Part shown: in pieces, positions 1-6,528 of the stretch
Layout of the letters: every line of letters begins with the position of its first letter
Position numbering within the stretch: position 1 is the first letter of the stretch
Assembly: GCA_030539475.1 (NCBI GenBank)
Contig: JAUNRY010000019.1
Coordinates: 5,122-16,155, forward strand
Source: Bacteroidia bacterium
GTDB lineage: Bacteria > Bacteroidota > Bacteroidia > Bacteroidales > Dysgonomonadaceae
Direction: 5' to 3'
Length of the DNA: 11,034 nt
Made by a program: the position numbers and the translations under genes
Notes under the pieces: model-generated
What the model saw: the letters and a program-made list of their open reading frames with translations, nothing else
Database searches by the model: none
Told to the model about the DNA's origin: nothing

Positions 1-1349
1 GATGAGGACGATGAAACCGTTCCGCTGCTTCTCGTGTTCGACGAAGATGATGATCTTTGCCTTACGTTTCCTGTACTTCTCGATGAGGTTGATGTATTGC
101 TGCGGCTCACGTTTGCAGCGCTGCTGCTTCGGGTTTGTGCCGGCGCTTGCCGTGCCGTTGATGCCCGGCTGGAAGTTGAACTTTGTCTGCTTCTGTTTAC
201 CTGGCTTGGCGCCGATGAGCGCGTGGCGCTTTGCGATTGGCGGTTCACCGAGGTGGAAGGAGTGCTTTGTCTGCTTCGCGTTGTTTGCTGCGGCGCAACG
301 CTTCGGGTGTTGCTGCTCGATTGGCGTGAGGTTGAAGGGGCAACTTCACGTGTTGTTGCGCTACGGGTTGAACTCTGCGTGTTTGCGCGGCTGTTTACCG
401 CTTCGCGATTCGCGCTCGAACTTCTGGTTGTCGCGCTTCTGTTAACGCCGCTGCTGCTTCGTGTTGCGGAAGAGCTTCGGGTGTTGCTGTTTACGTTTGC
501 CGATCTCGAAACATTTGCACTTCTGCCGCTTCTCGAAACTTCGGGGTTGTAAACGCTTACACTTCTGTTGCTCACCGAGGTTCTGCCTGAGCGTCCGTTC
601 ATTTCCAGCGAGCGGACATTTACGCTTCTGCCCGTTGTGCTGCGGTATTCGTTGGCCGTGGGGCCGCTGTAGTAGCGGTTATCGTTGTAAACGTAGGTGT
701 TGTTTATAATGGTTGTATTGTTGTAGATGCCACCGTAGTAGTTTCTTCCGGGATAGTATCTGTGCATATTCCTGTGATACATGTACCTGTTTGGCAGGAA
801 AACCCAGTTTCTCAACGGAAGGTCTATGTGAATGCTGATACCCATTCTCGGGCCCATTGGCGCCCAGCCGTAGTATCCGCCGCCGGTTCTCCAGGTTACC
901 CATGCAGGCGCCCACTCGTATCCGGGAATCCATGCCCAGCCGTGGTAGTCGTCGTAAAACCAGCGTCCGTAATGGAAAGGCCCCCATCCCCACGAGAAGT
1001 CAGAAACCCATGTGTTTCCGTAGTTGGTCATTACCCAATATCCGTTGGTTGCATAAGGATGGAAGTTGCGTCCCACTCTCGGAATCCAGATATCGCCGTA
1101 GCTGGCGTGCCTCATCCATCTGCCGTGCGGGCGCAATTCGTTGTAAAATACCTGAATATTTACTCCGCCGCGGTTGTAATTATTATCGTTGTAATAATAA
1201 TCATCGTTTTCGGCGTAATACTCATCTTCGTAATAGCCGTAATCTCTGTCGTATCCGGTTTGAGCATACGCTCCGCCTTGAAGAGCCATGCAAGATGTCA
1301 GCATTATTGCTGCAAAAGCGATCAGGATGGTGTTTATTAACGTTTTCAT
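1..1349 (-). CDS. Exported aromatic-rich (DUF6600-like) protein with long Ser/Arg tail, 3' end cut by window edge
   Basis: The reading frame opens at the ATG at 1349-1347 and stays open for 449 codons to the window edge; its stop lies outside. Residues 1-29 look like a signal peptide, with a hydrophobic core and an AYA|Q signal peptidase I site. An LTSC at 17-20 could instead be a lipobox. Residues 31-60 are Tyr/Asp/Asn-rich. Residues about 62-170 carry repeated Trp/Tyr/Gly/Pro motifs: RPHGRW (73-78), YGDIWIP (84-90), WGWGPFHYGRW (120-130), GWAWIPGYEWAPAWVTWR (137-154) and YYGWAPMGPR (159-168). This pattern resembles the DUF6600 family, whose function is not known. From about residue 235 onward the protein is Ser/Arg/Asn/Thr/Ala low complexity and probably disordered. 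It lies 183 bases downstream of rnfA on the same strand, but nothing ties it to Rnf. No TAnnTTTG box was seen before it. Existence of the gene is well supported by the signal peptide and motifs; the family name is less certain. Confidence 0.85.
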   Translation of the reverse strand, partial: MKTLINTILIAFAAIMLTSCMALQGGAYAQTGYDRDYGYYEDEYYAENDDYYYNDNNYNRGGVNIQVFYNELRPHGRWMRHASYGDIWIPRVGRNFHPYATNGYWVMTNYGNTWVSDFSWGWGPFHYGRWFYDDYHGWAWIPGYEWAPAWVTWRTGGGYYGWAPMGPRMGISIHIDLPLRNWVFLPNRYMYHRNMHRYYPGRNYYGGIYNNTTIINNTYVYNDNRYYSGPTANEYRSTTGRSVNVRSLEMNGRSGRTSVSNRSVSVYNPEVSRSGRSANVSRSANVNSNTRSSSATRSSSGVNRSATTRSSSANREAVNSRANTQSSTRSATTREVAPSTSRQSSSNTRSVAPQQTTRSRQSTPSTSVNRQSQSATRSSAPSQVNRSRQSSTSSRASTARQAPAQTRSSSAANVSRSNTSTSSRSTGNVRQRSSSSSNTRSSGTVSSSS

Positions 1350-1532
1350 ATCTGTAAGTTTTAAAGAGTGGAACTTCGTTTTGTTATCTTTAAGACAGTT
1401 GTTTTAACAGATGGTTTAACGGTTGAATTAAATGTTCTCAACGTTGCGGTGCGTATGTTCACATGGGTGGTTGGTTTTAAAAGTTTTGTTGATTCGTCAA
1501 ACTATCAATCTCCTTAAACCTTGAACTTTAAA

Positions 1533-2117
1533 CTACTTAAACACTTGATCTATTCCGGAGAATCCCATAAATGCCATGGCAATCAATCCGGCGGTTACCA
1601 GAGCGATGGGAATTCCCTGCATGGCTTTGGGCACTTTGGTTAATGAGAGTTGCTCGCGTACGCCGGAGAAGATAATCAGCGCCAAGGCAAATCCGATGGA
1701 GGTGGCAATGGCAAAAACCACCGATTGCAGCAGGTTAAAATCTTTCTTGATAACCAAAATGGCCACCCCCAAAATGGCACAATTGGTGGTAATAAGCGGC
1801 AGAAAAACGCCTAACGCCTGATACAATGCCGGGGAAACTTTTTTCAACATGATTTCCACCATTTGTACCAGCGCGGCAATTACCAAAATAAAAGATATGG
1901 TTTGAAGATATCCCAATCCGAAAGGTTCGAGAATGCCTTTTTGCAGCAGGAAAGTTACAATGGTGGCAATGGTGAGCACGAAAGTAACAGCCAGCCCCAT
2001 GCCTATGGCTGTATCCACTTTTTTGGAAACTCCCAGAAACGGACAAATTCCTAAGAATTGCGAGTAAACAATGTTGTTTACGAAAATGGCAACTATAATA
2101 ATTCCAATGTATTCCAT
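1533..2117 (-). CDS. rnfA: Rnf electron transport complex subunit RnfA (RsxA)
   Basis: This is an integral membrane subunit of the ferredoxin:NAD+ oxidoreductase (Rnf), homologous to NqrE of Na+-NQR. The 194 residues form about six hydrophobic segments, the family's usual length. Two family-typical Cys motifs are present: FLGICPFLG with Cys25 near the first membrane segment, and TTNCAILG with Cys113. In the Rnf/Nqr families these cysteines, together with the matching pair in RnfE, hold an iron-sulfur centre within the membrane. The start at 2117 gives the expected N-terminus, MEYIGIIIVAIFVNNIV, but there is no clear Shine-Dalgarno. It is the last gene of the Rnf run and is separated from rnfE by 158 bases instead of the usual tight junction. 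It ends in TAG, and I see no strong hairpin terminator after it. Confidence 0.96.
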   Translation of the reverse strand: MEYIGIIIVAIFVNNIVYSQFLGICPFLGVSKKVDTAIGMGLAVTFVLTIATIVTFLLQKGILEPFGLGYLQTISFILVIAALVQMVEIMLKKVSPALYQALGVFLPLITTNCAILGVAILVIKKDFNLLQSVVFAIATSIGFALALIIFSGVREQLSLTKVPKAMQGIPIALVTAGLIAMAFMGFSGIDQVFK

Positions 2118-2275
2118 AACTTTTTTTGTTTCGGGTTGCGCGGTGCGGGTTTCGGGTTGTTGCGCGAAACTGTCAAACGGCGAAACCTTATTTTATTTGG
2201 TTGATAATTTTAGAAAACTTAATTGATTATTTGTTGAGTAGTTCACCATACTGAACGCTCACCTCGTAACTCGTG
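2118..2275. repeat. rnfE-rnfA spacer with degenerate 7-base tandem repeats
   Basis: The spacer splits two normally adjacent genes. On the plus strand, 2132-2166 reads as five 7-base units in register: cgggttg, cgcggtg, cgggttt, cgggttg, ttgcgcg. The first and fourth are identical. A second, different family lies at 2254-2274: aacgctc, acctcgt, aactcgt. It abuts the rnfE stop codon. Between the two families the sequence is AT-rich. I see no ORF and no TAnnTTTG promoter box for rnfA on the minus strand. Confidence 0.6.
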
Positions 2276-2863
2276 CTACTTTTTTTGCAAAATATTAAAA
2301 CCCGCTATTAAAAAACCCAGTACGATAAATGCTCCCGGAGCCAGTACGAAAATGAGCGAACCAAAACTTTCGGGATAAATGGATAACGAAAATATTCTCC
2401 CTACTCCCAGCAATTCACGAACGGCCCCCAACAAAGTAAGGGCAAGCGTAAAGCCCATGCCTATTCCAAATCCGTCGAGAGACGATGCGAAAACTTTGTT
2501 TTTCGAGGCAAACGCTTCGGCGCGTCCCAATACGATGCAGTTTACCACAATTAGCGGAATGAAAATGCCCAAACTATCGGCGAGAGCCGGCACGTAGGCT
2601 TTCATCATCATTTCCACAATGGTTACAAACGTGGCAATTACCACAATAAATGCGGGAATGCGCACCATGTCGGGAATAATGTTTTTCAGCATGGATATAA
2701 CCGTGTTCGACATAATCAACACGAACATCGTGGCCAATCCCATACTCATGCCGTTTATGGCCGAGCTTGTTGTTGCCAGCGTGGGACACATTCCCAGCAA
2801 CAGCACAAAAATAGGATTCTCTTTAAGAATTCCGTTTACAATAACTTTCAGGTTGTTATTCAT
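2276..2863 (-). CDS. rnfE: Rnf electron transport complex subunit RnfE (RsxE)
   Basis: This is an integral membrane subunit paired with RnfA and homologous to NqrD. I choose the ATG at 2863, giving 195 residues that begin MNNNLKVIVNG, because an AAAGGAG Shine-Dalgarno lies 5-6 bases upstream and family members begin this way. An upstream ATG at 2914 would add 17 non-conserved charged residues. About six membrane segments are visible. The conserved cysteines are Cys26 in LLLGMCPTLA and Cys109 in VVNCIVLGRAEAFA, expected to share the membrane iron-sulfur centre with RnfA Cys25 and Cys113. The start overlaps the end of rnfG by 8 bases, which implies translational coupling. The stop is followed at once by the heptamer-repeat spacer before rnfA. 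Confidence 0.95.
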   Translation of the reverse strand: MNNNLKVIVNGILKENPIFVLLLGMCPTLATTSSAINGMSMGLATMFVLIMSNTVISMLKNIIPDMVRIPAFIVVIATFVTIVEMMMKAYVPALADSLGIFIPLIVVNCIVLGRAEAFASKNKVFASSLDGFGIGMGFTLALTLLGAVRELLGVGRIFSLSIYPESFGSLIFVLAPGAFIVLGFLIAGFNILQKK

Positions 2864-3476
2864 TGTTGTCTCCTTTCTCTTGCTGATTTTTGCCATCGCT
2901 CGCTTTGTAAACAACGTAGGCTTTGTTTATGGCTTCTAAAAACGCGCGCGATGTTATGGTAGAAGCGGTTATGGCATCTACTTGTCCGCCGTCGTTAGCA
3001 ACGCTTAACGGTCCTTCCGATAGATTTCTGCCGATTACCACCTGGTTTGGCTTAGTAGTTTCGCGAAACCACTCGTTCATTTTCGAACCCAGCCCGGGAG
3101 TCTCGGCATGTGATAAAACGGCATAATTCACAATTTTATCCTGCATATCGAAACCAACCATCAGTTGAATATTTCCGCTAAATCCGTTGTTGGAATAGGT
3201 GTTTACGGCAAAGCCAACTAACTCGTCGCCTTTTTTTGCCGGATAAACCAGCAGAGAATCGCCGTTAGCCGCAGGCATTTTGTATGCTTCTGCTACCGGA
3301 TTGTTGTCGAAATGGGGAGCAACTTCTTTAATAGCGTTTTCCAGTTTCAATGCCTGAGCTTCCGCTATGGGTTTGGCGGTCATTTTGTTCACTTGCGCCA
3401 ACAGAATCGCTACCACCAAACAGATGCCGAACAGCGACAGGAACATGTTTTTGAATGTAGATTGTAATTTAGCCAT
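2856..3476 (-). CDS. rnfG: Rnf electron transport complex subunit RnfG, covalent-FMN subunit
   Basis: RnfG carries a covalently bound FMN on the outer face of the membrane and passes electrons within Rnf; it is homologous to NqrC. The 206 residues have one N-terminal membrane anchor (about 10-28) followed by an FMN-binding domain. The HAETPGLGSKM motif (123-133) is typical of the family. The flavin attachment site corresponds to DAITAST (167-173), with Thr173 as the expected linked residue. This is a slight variant of the usual D-x-x-T-(S/G)-A-T. The C-terminus, from about residue 192, is hydrophilic and Lys/Asn/Glu-rich. Translation starts 8 bases inside the end of rnfD behind a strong GGGGAGG ribosome-binding site. 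Flavin attachment would need an ApbE-type transferase, which is not encoded in this window. Confidence 0.95.
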   Translation of the reverse strand: MAKLQSTFKNMFLSLFGICLVVAILLAQVNKMTAKPIAEAQALKLENAIKEVAPHFDNNPVAEAYKMPAANGDSLLVYPAKKGDELVGFAVNTYSNNGFSGNIQLMVGFDMQDKIVNYAVLSHAETPGLGSKMNEWFRETTKPNQVVIGRNLSEGPLSVANDGGQVDAITASTITSRAFLEAINKAYVVYKASDGKNQQEKGDNNE

Positions 3477-4434
3477 TTTTTACTACCTCCCCGAATCTTT
3501 TTGGTTGTGTGTAATTGTTAATTAACGGAGTAAAAGCGTTCATCAGCAAAATGGCGAACGAAACTCCTTCGGGGTAAGCTCCCCACAAGCGAATGGCCAC
3601 AGTGATGAACCCGATGCTTATGCCGTAAATGAGCATGCCCGATTTGGTCATGGGCGATGTTACGTAGTCGGTTGCCATAAACACGGCTCCCAGCATCAAA
3701 CCGCCCGAAAACAAGTGAATGAGCGGATTGTACGTCGGAATGGGATTGATAAGGTATAAGATGCCGGTAAAAACAGCCACGGATGCAATAATAGAAACAG
3801 GAATGTGCCAAGTGATGATTTTTTTCCACAGCAGGTAAACCAATCCCAACAGAAGCGCCAGGGCGCTCATTTCGCCGATGGAGCCGCCCTCGAAGCCCAA
3901 AAACATATCGTTAAGCGAGGGCAGTTGTTCGGGTGAGAATTTTAGATGCGACAATACGGTTGCCGAAGTTACAGCATCGGTTACGGCGCTTACTTCAGGC
4001 GCAGGCCATGTTGTCATTTGCGCCGGAAACGAAATCAGCAAAAAGATACGTCCCGCGATGGCCGGATTGAAAATATTGTTGCCCAATCCGCCGAAAGCCA
4101 TTTTTACCACACCGATGGAAAACAGTGCGCCAAGCGCCAAAATCCATATCGGAAGGTTGGAGGGTACGTTGAATGCCAGCAACACTCCGGTGATAATGGC
4201 TGAACCGTCTAAAATTGTAGGTTCCTTCTTCATGATGTACCTGCCGATGAGATATTCGAACCCCATGCAGAATAAAACGGATAGCGCCGTTATTATCAAC
4301 GCATCCAGCCGGAACACATACACTGCCACCAGAAACGCCGGAATGAGCGCAATGAGTACGCCGTACATGTTTTTTTCGATACTGTCTCCGCTGTGCACGT
4401 GCGGCGATGGGGAGACGATTAGTTTATTTTCCAT
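3469..4434 (-). CDS. rnfD: Rnf electron transport complex subunit RnfD, membrane covalent-FMN subunit
   Basis: RnfD is a polytopic inner-membrane subunit homologous to NqrB, thought to form part of the ion pathway. The 321 residues contain about nine to ten hydrophobic segments. SPSPHVHSGDS near the N-terminus and GGLGNNIFNPAIAGR (115-129) are family signatures. The flavinylation motif DAVTSAT (153-159) matches D-x-x-T-S-A-T, making Thr159 the likely FMN-linked residue. ATDYVTSPMT (254-263) is another conserved stretch. The ATG at 4434 follows an AGGGG that lies inside a palindromic leader element (4435-4464). Upstream is not rnfC, as expected, but a HepT/MntA toxin-antitoxin pair. Its 3' end overlaps rnfG by 8 bases. 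Confidence 0.96.
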   Translation of the reverse strand: MENKLIVSPSPHVHSGDSIEKNMYGVLIALIPAFLVAVYVFRLDALIITALSVLFCMGFEYLIGRYIMKKEPTILDGSAIITGVLLAFNVPSNLPIWILALGALFSIGVVKMAFGGLGNNIFNPAIAGRIFLLISFPAQMTTWPAPEVSAVTDAVTSATVLSHLKFSPEQLPSLNDMFLGFEGGSIGEMSALALLLGLVYLLWKKIITWHIPVSIIASVAVFTGILYLINPIPTYNPLIHLFSGGLMLGAVFMATDYVTSPMTKSGMLIYGISIGFITVAIRLWGAYPEGVSFAILLMNAFTPLINNYTQPKRFGEVVKNG

Positions 4435-4464
4435 AAAACCCCTAAATCCCCCTGAAGGGAACTT
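4435..4464 (-). repeat. Palindromic leader element directly before rnfD
   Basis: This roughly 30-base element touches the rnfD start codon. It has a small perfect palindrome, CCCTGAAGGG, at 4450-4459, and read on the minus strand it supplies the G-rich stretch AGGGG just before the ATG. It aligns with the sequence just before rnfC (6475-6502), about 22 of 28 aligned positions with one 2-base gap. A conserved core taaatcc and an actt end are shared. It resembles a short palindromic element I recall as common between genes in Bacteroidota. Confidence 0.6.
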
Positions 4465-4473
4465 GAAATATGT

Positions 4474-4827
4474 TTATTTGTTAGTTTTTAGTTCTAATTG
4501 AATAACTTCTTTTATTTGTTCGGCAAGTTCAGGGATTTTATTTTTAACAACCTCCCACACTATTACGTAATTAATTCCCATATAATCGTGAATCAATCTG
4601 TCGCGCATTCCTGCCATATTCTTCCATTTAATTGTGCTCCATTTTATTTTTACATCCGCTGATATTTTCTTGGTAGCTTCACCTATTATTTCCAGACTTC
4701 TCACTACGGCTCTTTTAAGCACTTCATCGTTAATGAATTTGTCCCATGTTAAATCATCGACTACAGCTGATAAAATAAAATCACATTCATCGTTTATGTG
4801 TTTCAAATATTCAACGGGATTCTTCAT
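4474..4827 (-). CDS. hepT: HepT-like toxin (DUF86 / HEPN ribonuclease)
   Basis: The 117-residue protein matches the HepT/DUF86 family in length and motifs. The HEPN active site R-x4-H-x-Y is present as RDRLIHDY, with Arg75, His80 and Tyr82. In characterised HepT proteins the Arg and His cleave RNA, and the Tyr is the residue that the partner MntA modifies with AMP to silence the toxin. EIIGEATKKIS (46-56) is also family-typical. Its ATG overlaps the stop of mntA by 4 bases (ATGA), so the pair is translationally coupled. It lies between rnfC and rnfD. Hand counts on three 60-base lines of this module gave about 32-35% G+C, against about 53% for one line in rnfC. This suggests a later insertion. 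Active-site residues are intact, so the toxin could be functional. Confidence 0.9.
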   Translation of the reverse strand: MKNPVEYLKHINDECDFILSAVVDDLTWDKFINDEVLKRAVVRSLEIIGEATKKISADVKIKWSTIKWKNMAGMRDRLIHDYMGINYVIVWEVVKNKIPELAEQIKEVIQLELKTNK

Positions 4828-5123
4828 ACGAAAAGTGTTTCTTTTAATATTTTTGGTCCGATATGTGGACTTAGTCCGTTTTTGGTAACTACGTCCACTT
4901 TAACATTCTCAAAAATACGGTCAAAAGCATCGCAAACAGCCATGAAATTATCAAAATTCTCATCGGAAAGAGTGTTGAAATCAATTAATATATCAATATC
5001 GCTTTCGTTCGATTGTTCGGTTCTTACAAACGAACCAAATAATCCGATATCTTTAACTCCAAACTTTGTAAATTCAGGTTTGTGAGTTTTAAGAGTTGAT
5101 AGAATGAGTTCTTTTGTTAACAT
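4824..5123 (-). CDS. mntA: MntA-like minimal nucleotidyltransferase antitoxin
   Basis: The 99 residues form a minimal nucleotidyltransferase. The signature GS-x10-D-x-D is present, with Gly30, Ser31, Asp42 and Asp44, and a third acidic residue, Asp77, lies in VKVDVVT. Characterised MntA proteins transfer AMP to the active-site Tyr of HepT and so neutralise it. The partner gene lies directly downstream with a 4-base overlap, the usual arrangement of this type VII toxin-antitoxin system. The start is 19 bases after the rnfC stop, with no clear ribosome-binding site. It is likely carried on the Rnf transcript. I see no separate TAnnTTTG promoter in the 19-base gap, though one inside rnfC cannot be excluded. 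Confidence 0.88.
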   Translation of the reverse strand: MLTKELILSTLKTHKPEFTKFGVKDIGLFGSFVRTEQSNESDIDILIDFNTLSDENFDNFMAVCDAFDRIFENVKVDVVTKNGLSPHIGPKILKETLFV

Positions 5124-5142
5124 TTTATTTGGCAGATTACGT

Positions 5143-6474
5143 TTAATTTTTTCTCGCTCTCACAATTCCCATAACCTTTCCTTTCCCCAGGCGAATATAG
5201 TCGAGTAGGGGGCGGTCTGACGGGCAGGTGTAGCTGCAGGATCCGCACTCAATACAATCGGTTATGCGGTTTTTTTCTGCTCTGTCCCAAACTTCATATT
5301 CTGTCAGATTCATCAAAAGGGTGGGGTTCAACCCCATGGGGCACACATTCACACACTTGGTGCAGCGGATGCAGTCTTTCATCTTGTTGCGCTTCGATTC
5401 CAGGGTAGGAATAATCAACACGCCCGATGTGCCTTTGGTAACGGGTACTTCAACGCCGGCAATGGCTTTTCCCATCATAGGGCCGCCGCTAACAATCTTT
5501 CCGGTAGTTTCGGGAAGCCCGCCGGCGAAATCGATAAGGTTGTTTAAAGGAATTCCCACACGTGAAAGCACGTTGCACGGATTCTTGACGTCTTTTCCGG
5601 TAATGGTTACCACACGCTCTACGAGCGGTTTGTTCTTTTGTACTGCTTCGTAAACGGCAAAAGCCGTTCCGGCGTTTTGTACCACCGCGCCTACCGAAAT
5701 AGGAAGCGCGCCGCTTGGAACCTGGCGGCGCAGAACGGCATCGATAAGCTGCTTTTCACCGCCTTGCGGATATTGCACCTTGAGCGCTTGCACCGTAATT
5801 CCCGGAAATGCTTTTGCAGCTAATGTGAATTTTTGGATGGCGTCTTTCTTGTTGTTCTCGATACCGATAACCGCCTTGCTTACGTTTATGGCTTTCATCA
5901 GAAGGGTTATTCCTACCATAATTTCATCGGTTTTTTCCATCATCAGCTGATGATCCGATGTGAGGTATGGCTCGCATTCCACGGCATTGATAATGAGCAC
6001 TTCGGCTTTTGTGCCGGGTGGCGGAATCAGTTTCACGTGGGTGGGGAAAGTGGCTCCCCCCATTCCTACGATGCCTGCGGCAGAAATTTTATCGATAATT
6101 TCCCGGGAAGAAAGCGAACATTCCTTAACCAGTGCTTTGGAACGGTCTATTTTTTCTTCCCATTCATCGCCTTCAACCTTGATGAAAACGGCATCGCGTT
6201 TGTATCCGCTGGTATCGAGAACTTTGTCTATTTTAAGCACCGTTCCCGAAACGGATGAATGAATGTTTGCCGAAACGAATCCTACCGTTTTCCCGATAAG
6301 CGTACCTACTTTCACTTTGTCGCCTTTCTTTACCACGGGCTGGCACGGCGCACCAATGTGCTGTGTGAGCGGTATGGTAACTTGCGCGGGTATGGCAATG
6401 GGTTGTATTGCTTTTCCGGCAGAAAATTTGTTTTCTTTGGGGTGGATTCCCCCGATACGAAATGTTTTTAACAT
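5143..6474 (-). CDS. rnfC: Rnf electron transport complex subunit RnfC (RsxC), NADH-binding
   Basis: RnfC is the peripheral subunit that exchanges electrons with NAD(H) through FMN and iron-sulfur clusters. The 443 residues are the usual length for the compact bacterial form, without the long repeat tail of the enterobacterial protein. An N-terminal barrel-sandwich region covers about 1-105. The glycine-rich GIVGMGGATFPTH (134-146) and NAVECEPYLTSD (163-174) belong to the nucleotide and flavin-binding fold shared with NuoF. A SLBB-like region lies at about 255-335. Two ferredoxin motifs end the protein: Cys368, 371, 374 and 378, then Cys407, 410, 413 and 417, enough for two [4Fe-4S] clusters. 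The ATG at 6474 follows a leader element like that before rnfD. rnfB lies 54 bases upstream; downstream the expected rnfD is displaced by mntA/hepT. Confidence 0.96.
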   Translation of the reverse strand: MLKTFRIGGIHPKENKFSAGKAIQPIAIPAQVTIPLTQHIGAPCQPVVKKGDKVKVGTLIGKTVGFVSANIHSSVSGTVLKIDKVLDTSGYKRDAVFIKVEGDEWEEKIDRSKALVKECSLSSREIIDKISAAGIVGMGGATFPTHVKLIPPPGTKAEVLIINAVECEPYLTSDHQLMMEKTDEIMVGITLLMKAINVSKAVIGIENNKKDAIQKFTLAAKAFPGITVQALKVQYPQGGEKQLIDAVLRRQVPSGALPISVGAVVQNAGTAFAVYEAVQKNKPLVERVVTITGKDVKNPCNVLSRVGIPLNNLIDFAGGLPETTGKIVSGGPMMGKAIAGVEVPVTKGTSGVLIIPTLESKRNKMKDCIRCTKCVNVCPMGLNPTLLMNLTEYEVWDRAEKNRITDCIECGSCSYTCPSDRPLLDYIRLGKGKVMGIVRARKN

Positions 6475-6502
6475 AGAACTCTTAAATCCTCATGGAGGAC
6501 TT
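6475..6502 (-). repeat. Palindromic leader element directly before rnfC
   Basis: This element touches the rnfC start codon and mirrors the one at rnfD. It contains a short inverted repeat (tcctc...gagga across 6488-6499 with a small overlapping loop) and the shared core taaatcc followed by actt. The minus-strand GAGGA lies about 13 bases before the ATG, rather far for a standard ribosome-binding site. It could be a dispersed repeat or a translation-control hairpin. Confidence 0.5.
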
Positions 6503-6528
6503 TTCTTTTATGAGTTTTTTTATTTGAA

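Noticed and set aside
34..552. A 172-residue plus-strand frame rich in Leu, Arg and Cys
   Set aside because: It is antisense to the Ser/Arg-repeat tail of the minus-strand gene; Leu/Arg/Cys richness follows from the complement of Arg and Ser codons, and there is no signal or motif.
762..1357. Two overlapping plus-strand frames of 166-192 residues
   Set aside because: They are antisense to the aromatic domain and signal peptide of the minus-strand gene, which shows clear motifs; the plus frames show none.
1350..1532. Promoter or terminator in the rnfA-DUF6600-like gap
   Set aside because: I looked for TAnnTTTG on the minus strand and for a G+C-rich hairpin with a T run; neither is convincing, so no site is called.
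2132..2166. CRISPR-like short repeat
   Set aside because: The units are 7 bases with no spacers; this is a tandem heptamer array, not a CRISPR.
2864..2914. A 17-residue N-terminal extension of RnfE
   Set aside because: The extension is charged and would overlap rnfG much further; the ATG at 2863 has a strong ribosome-binding site and gives the family N-terminus.
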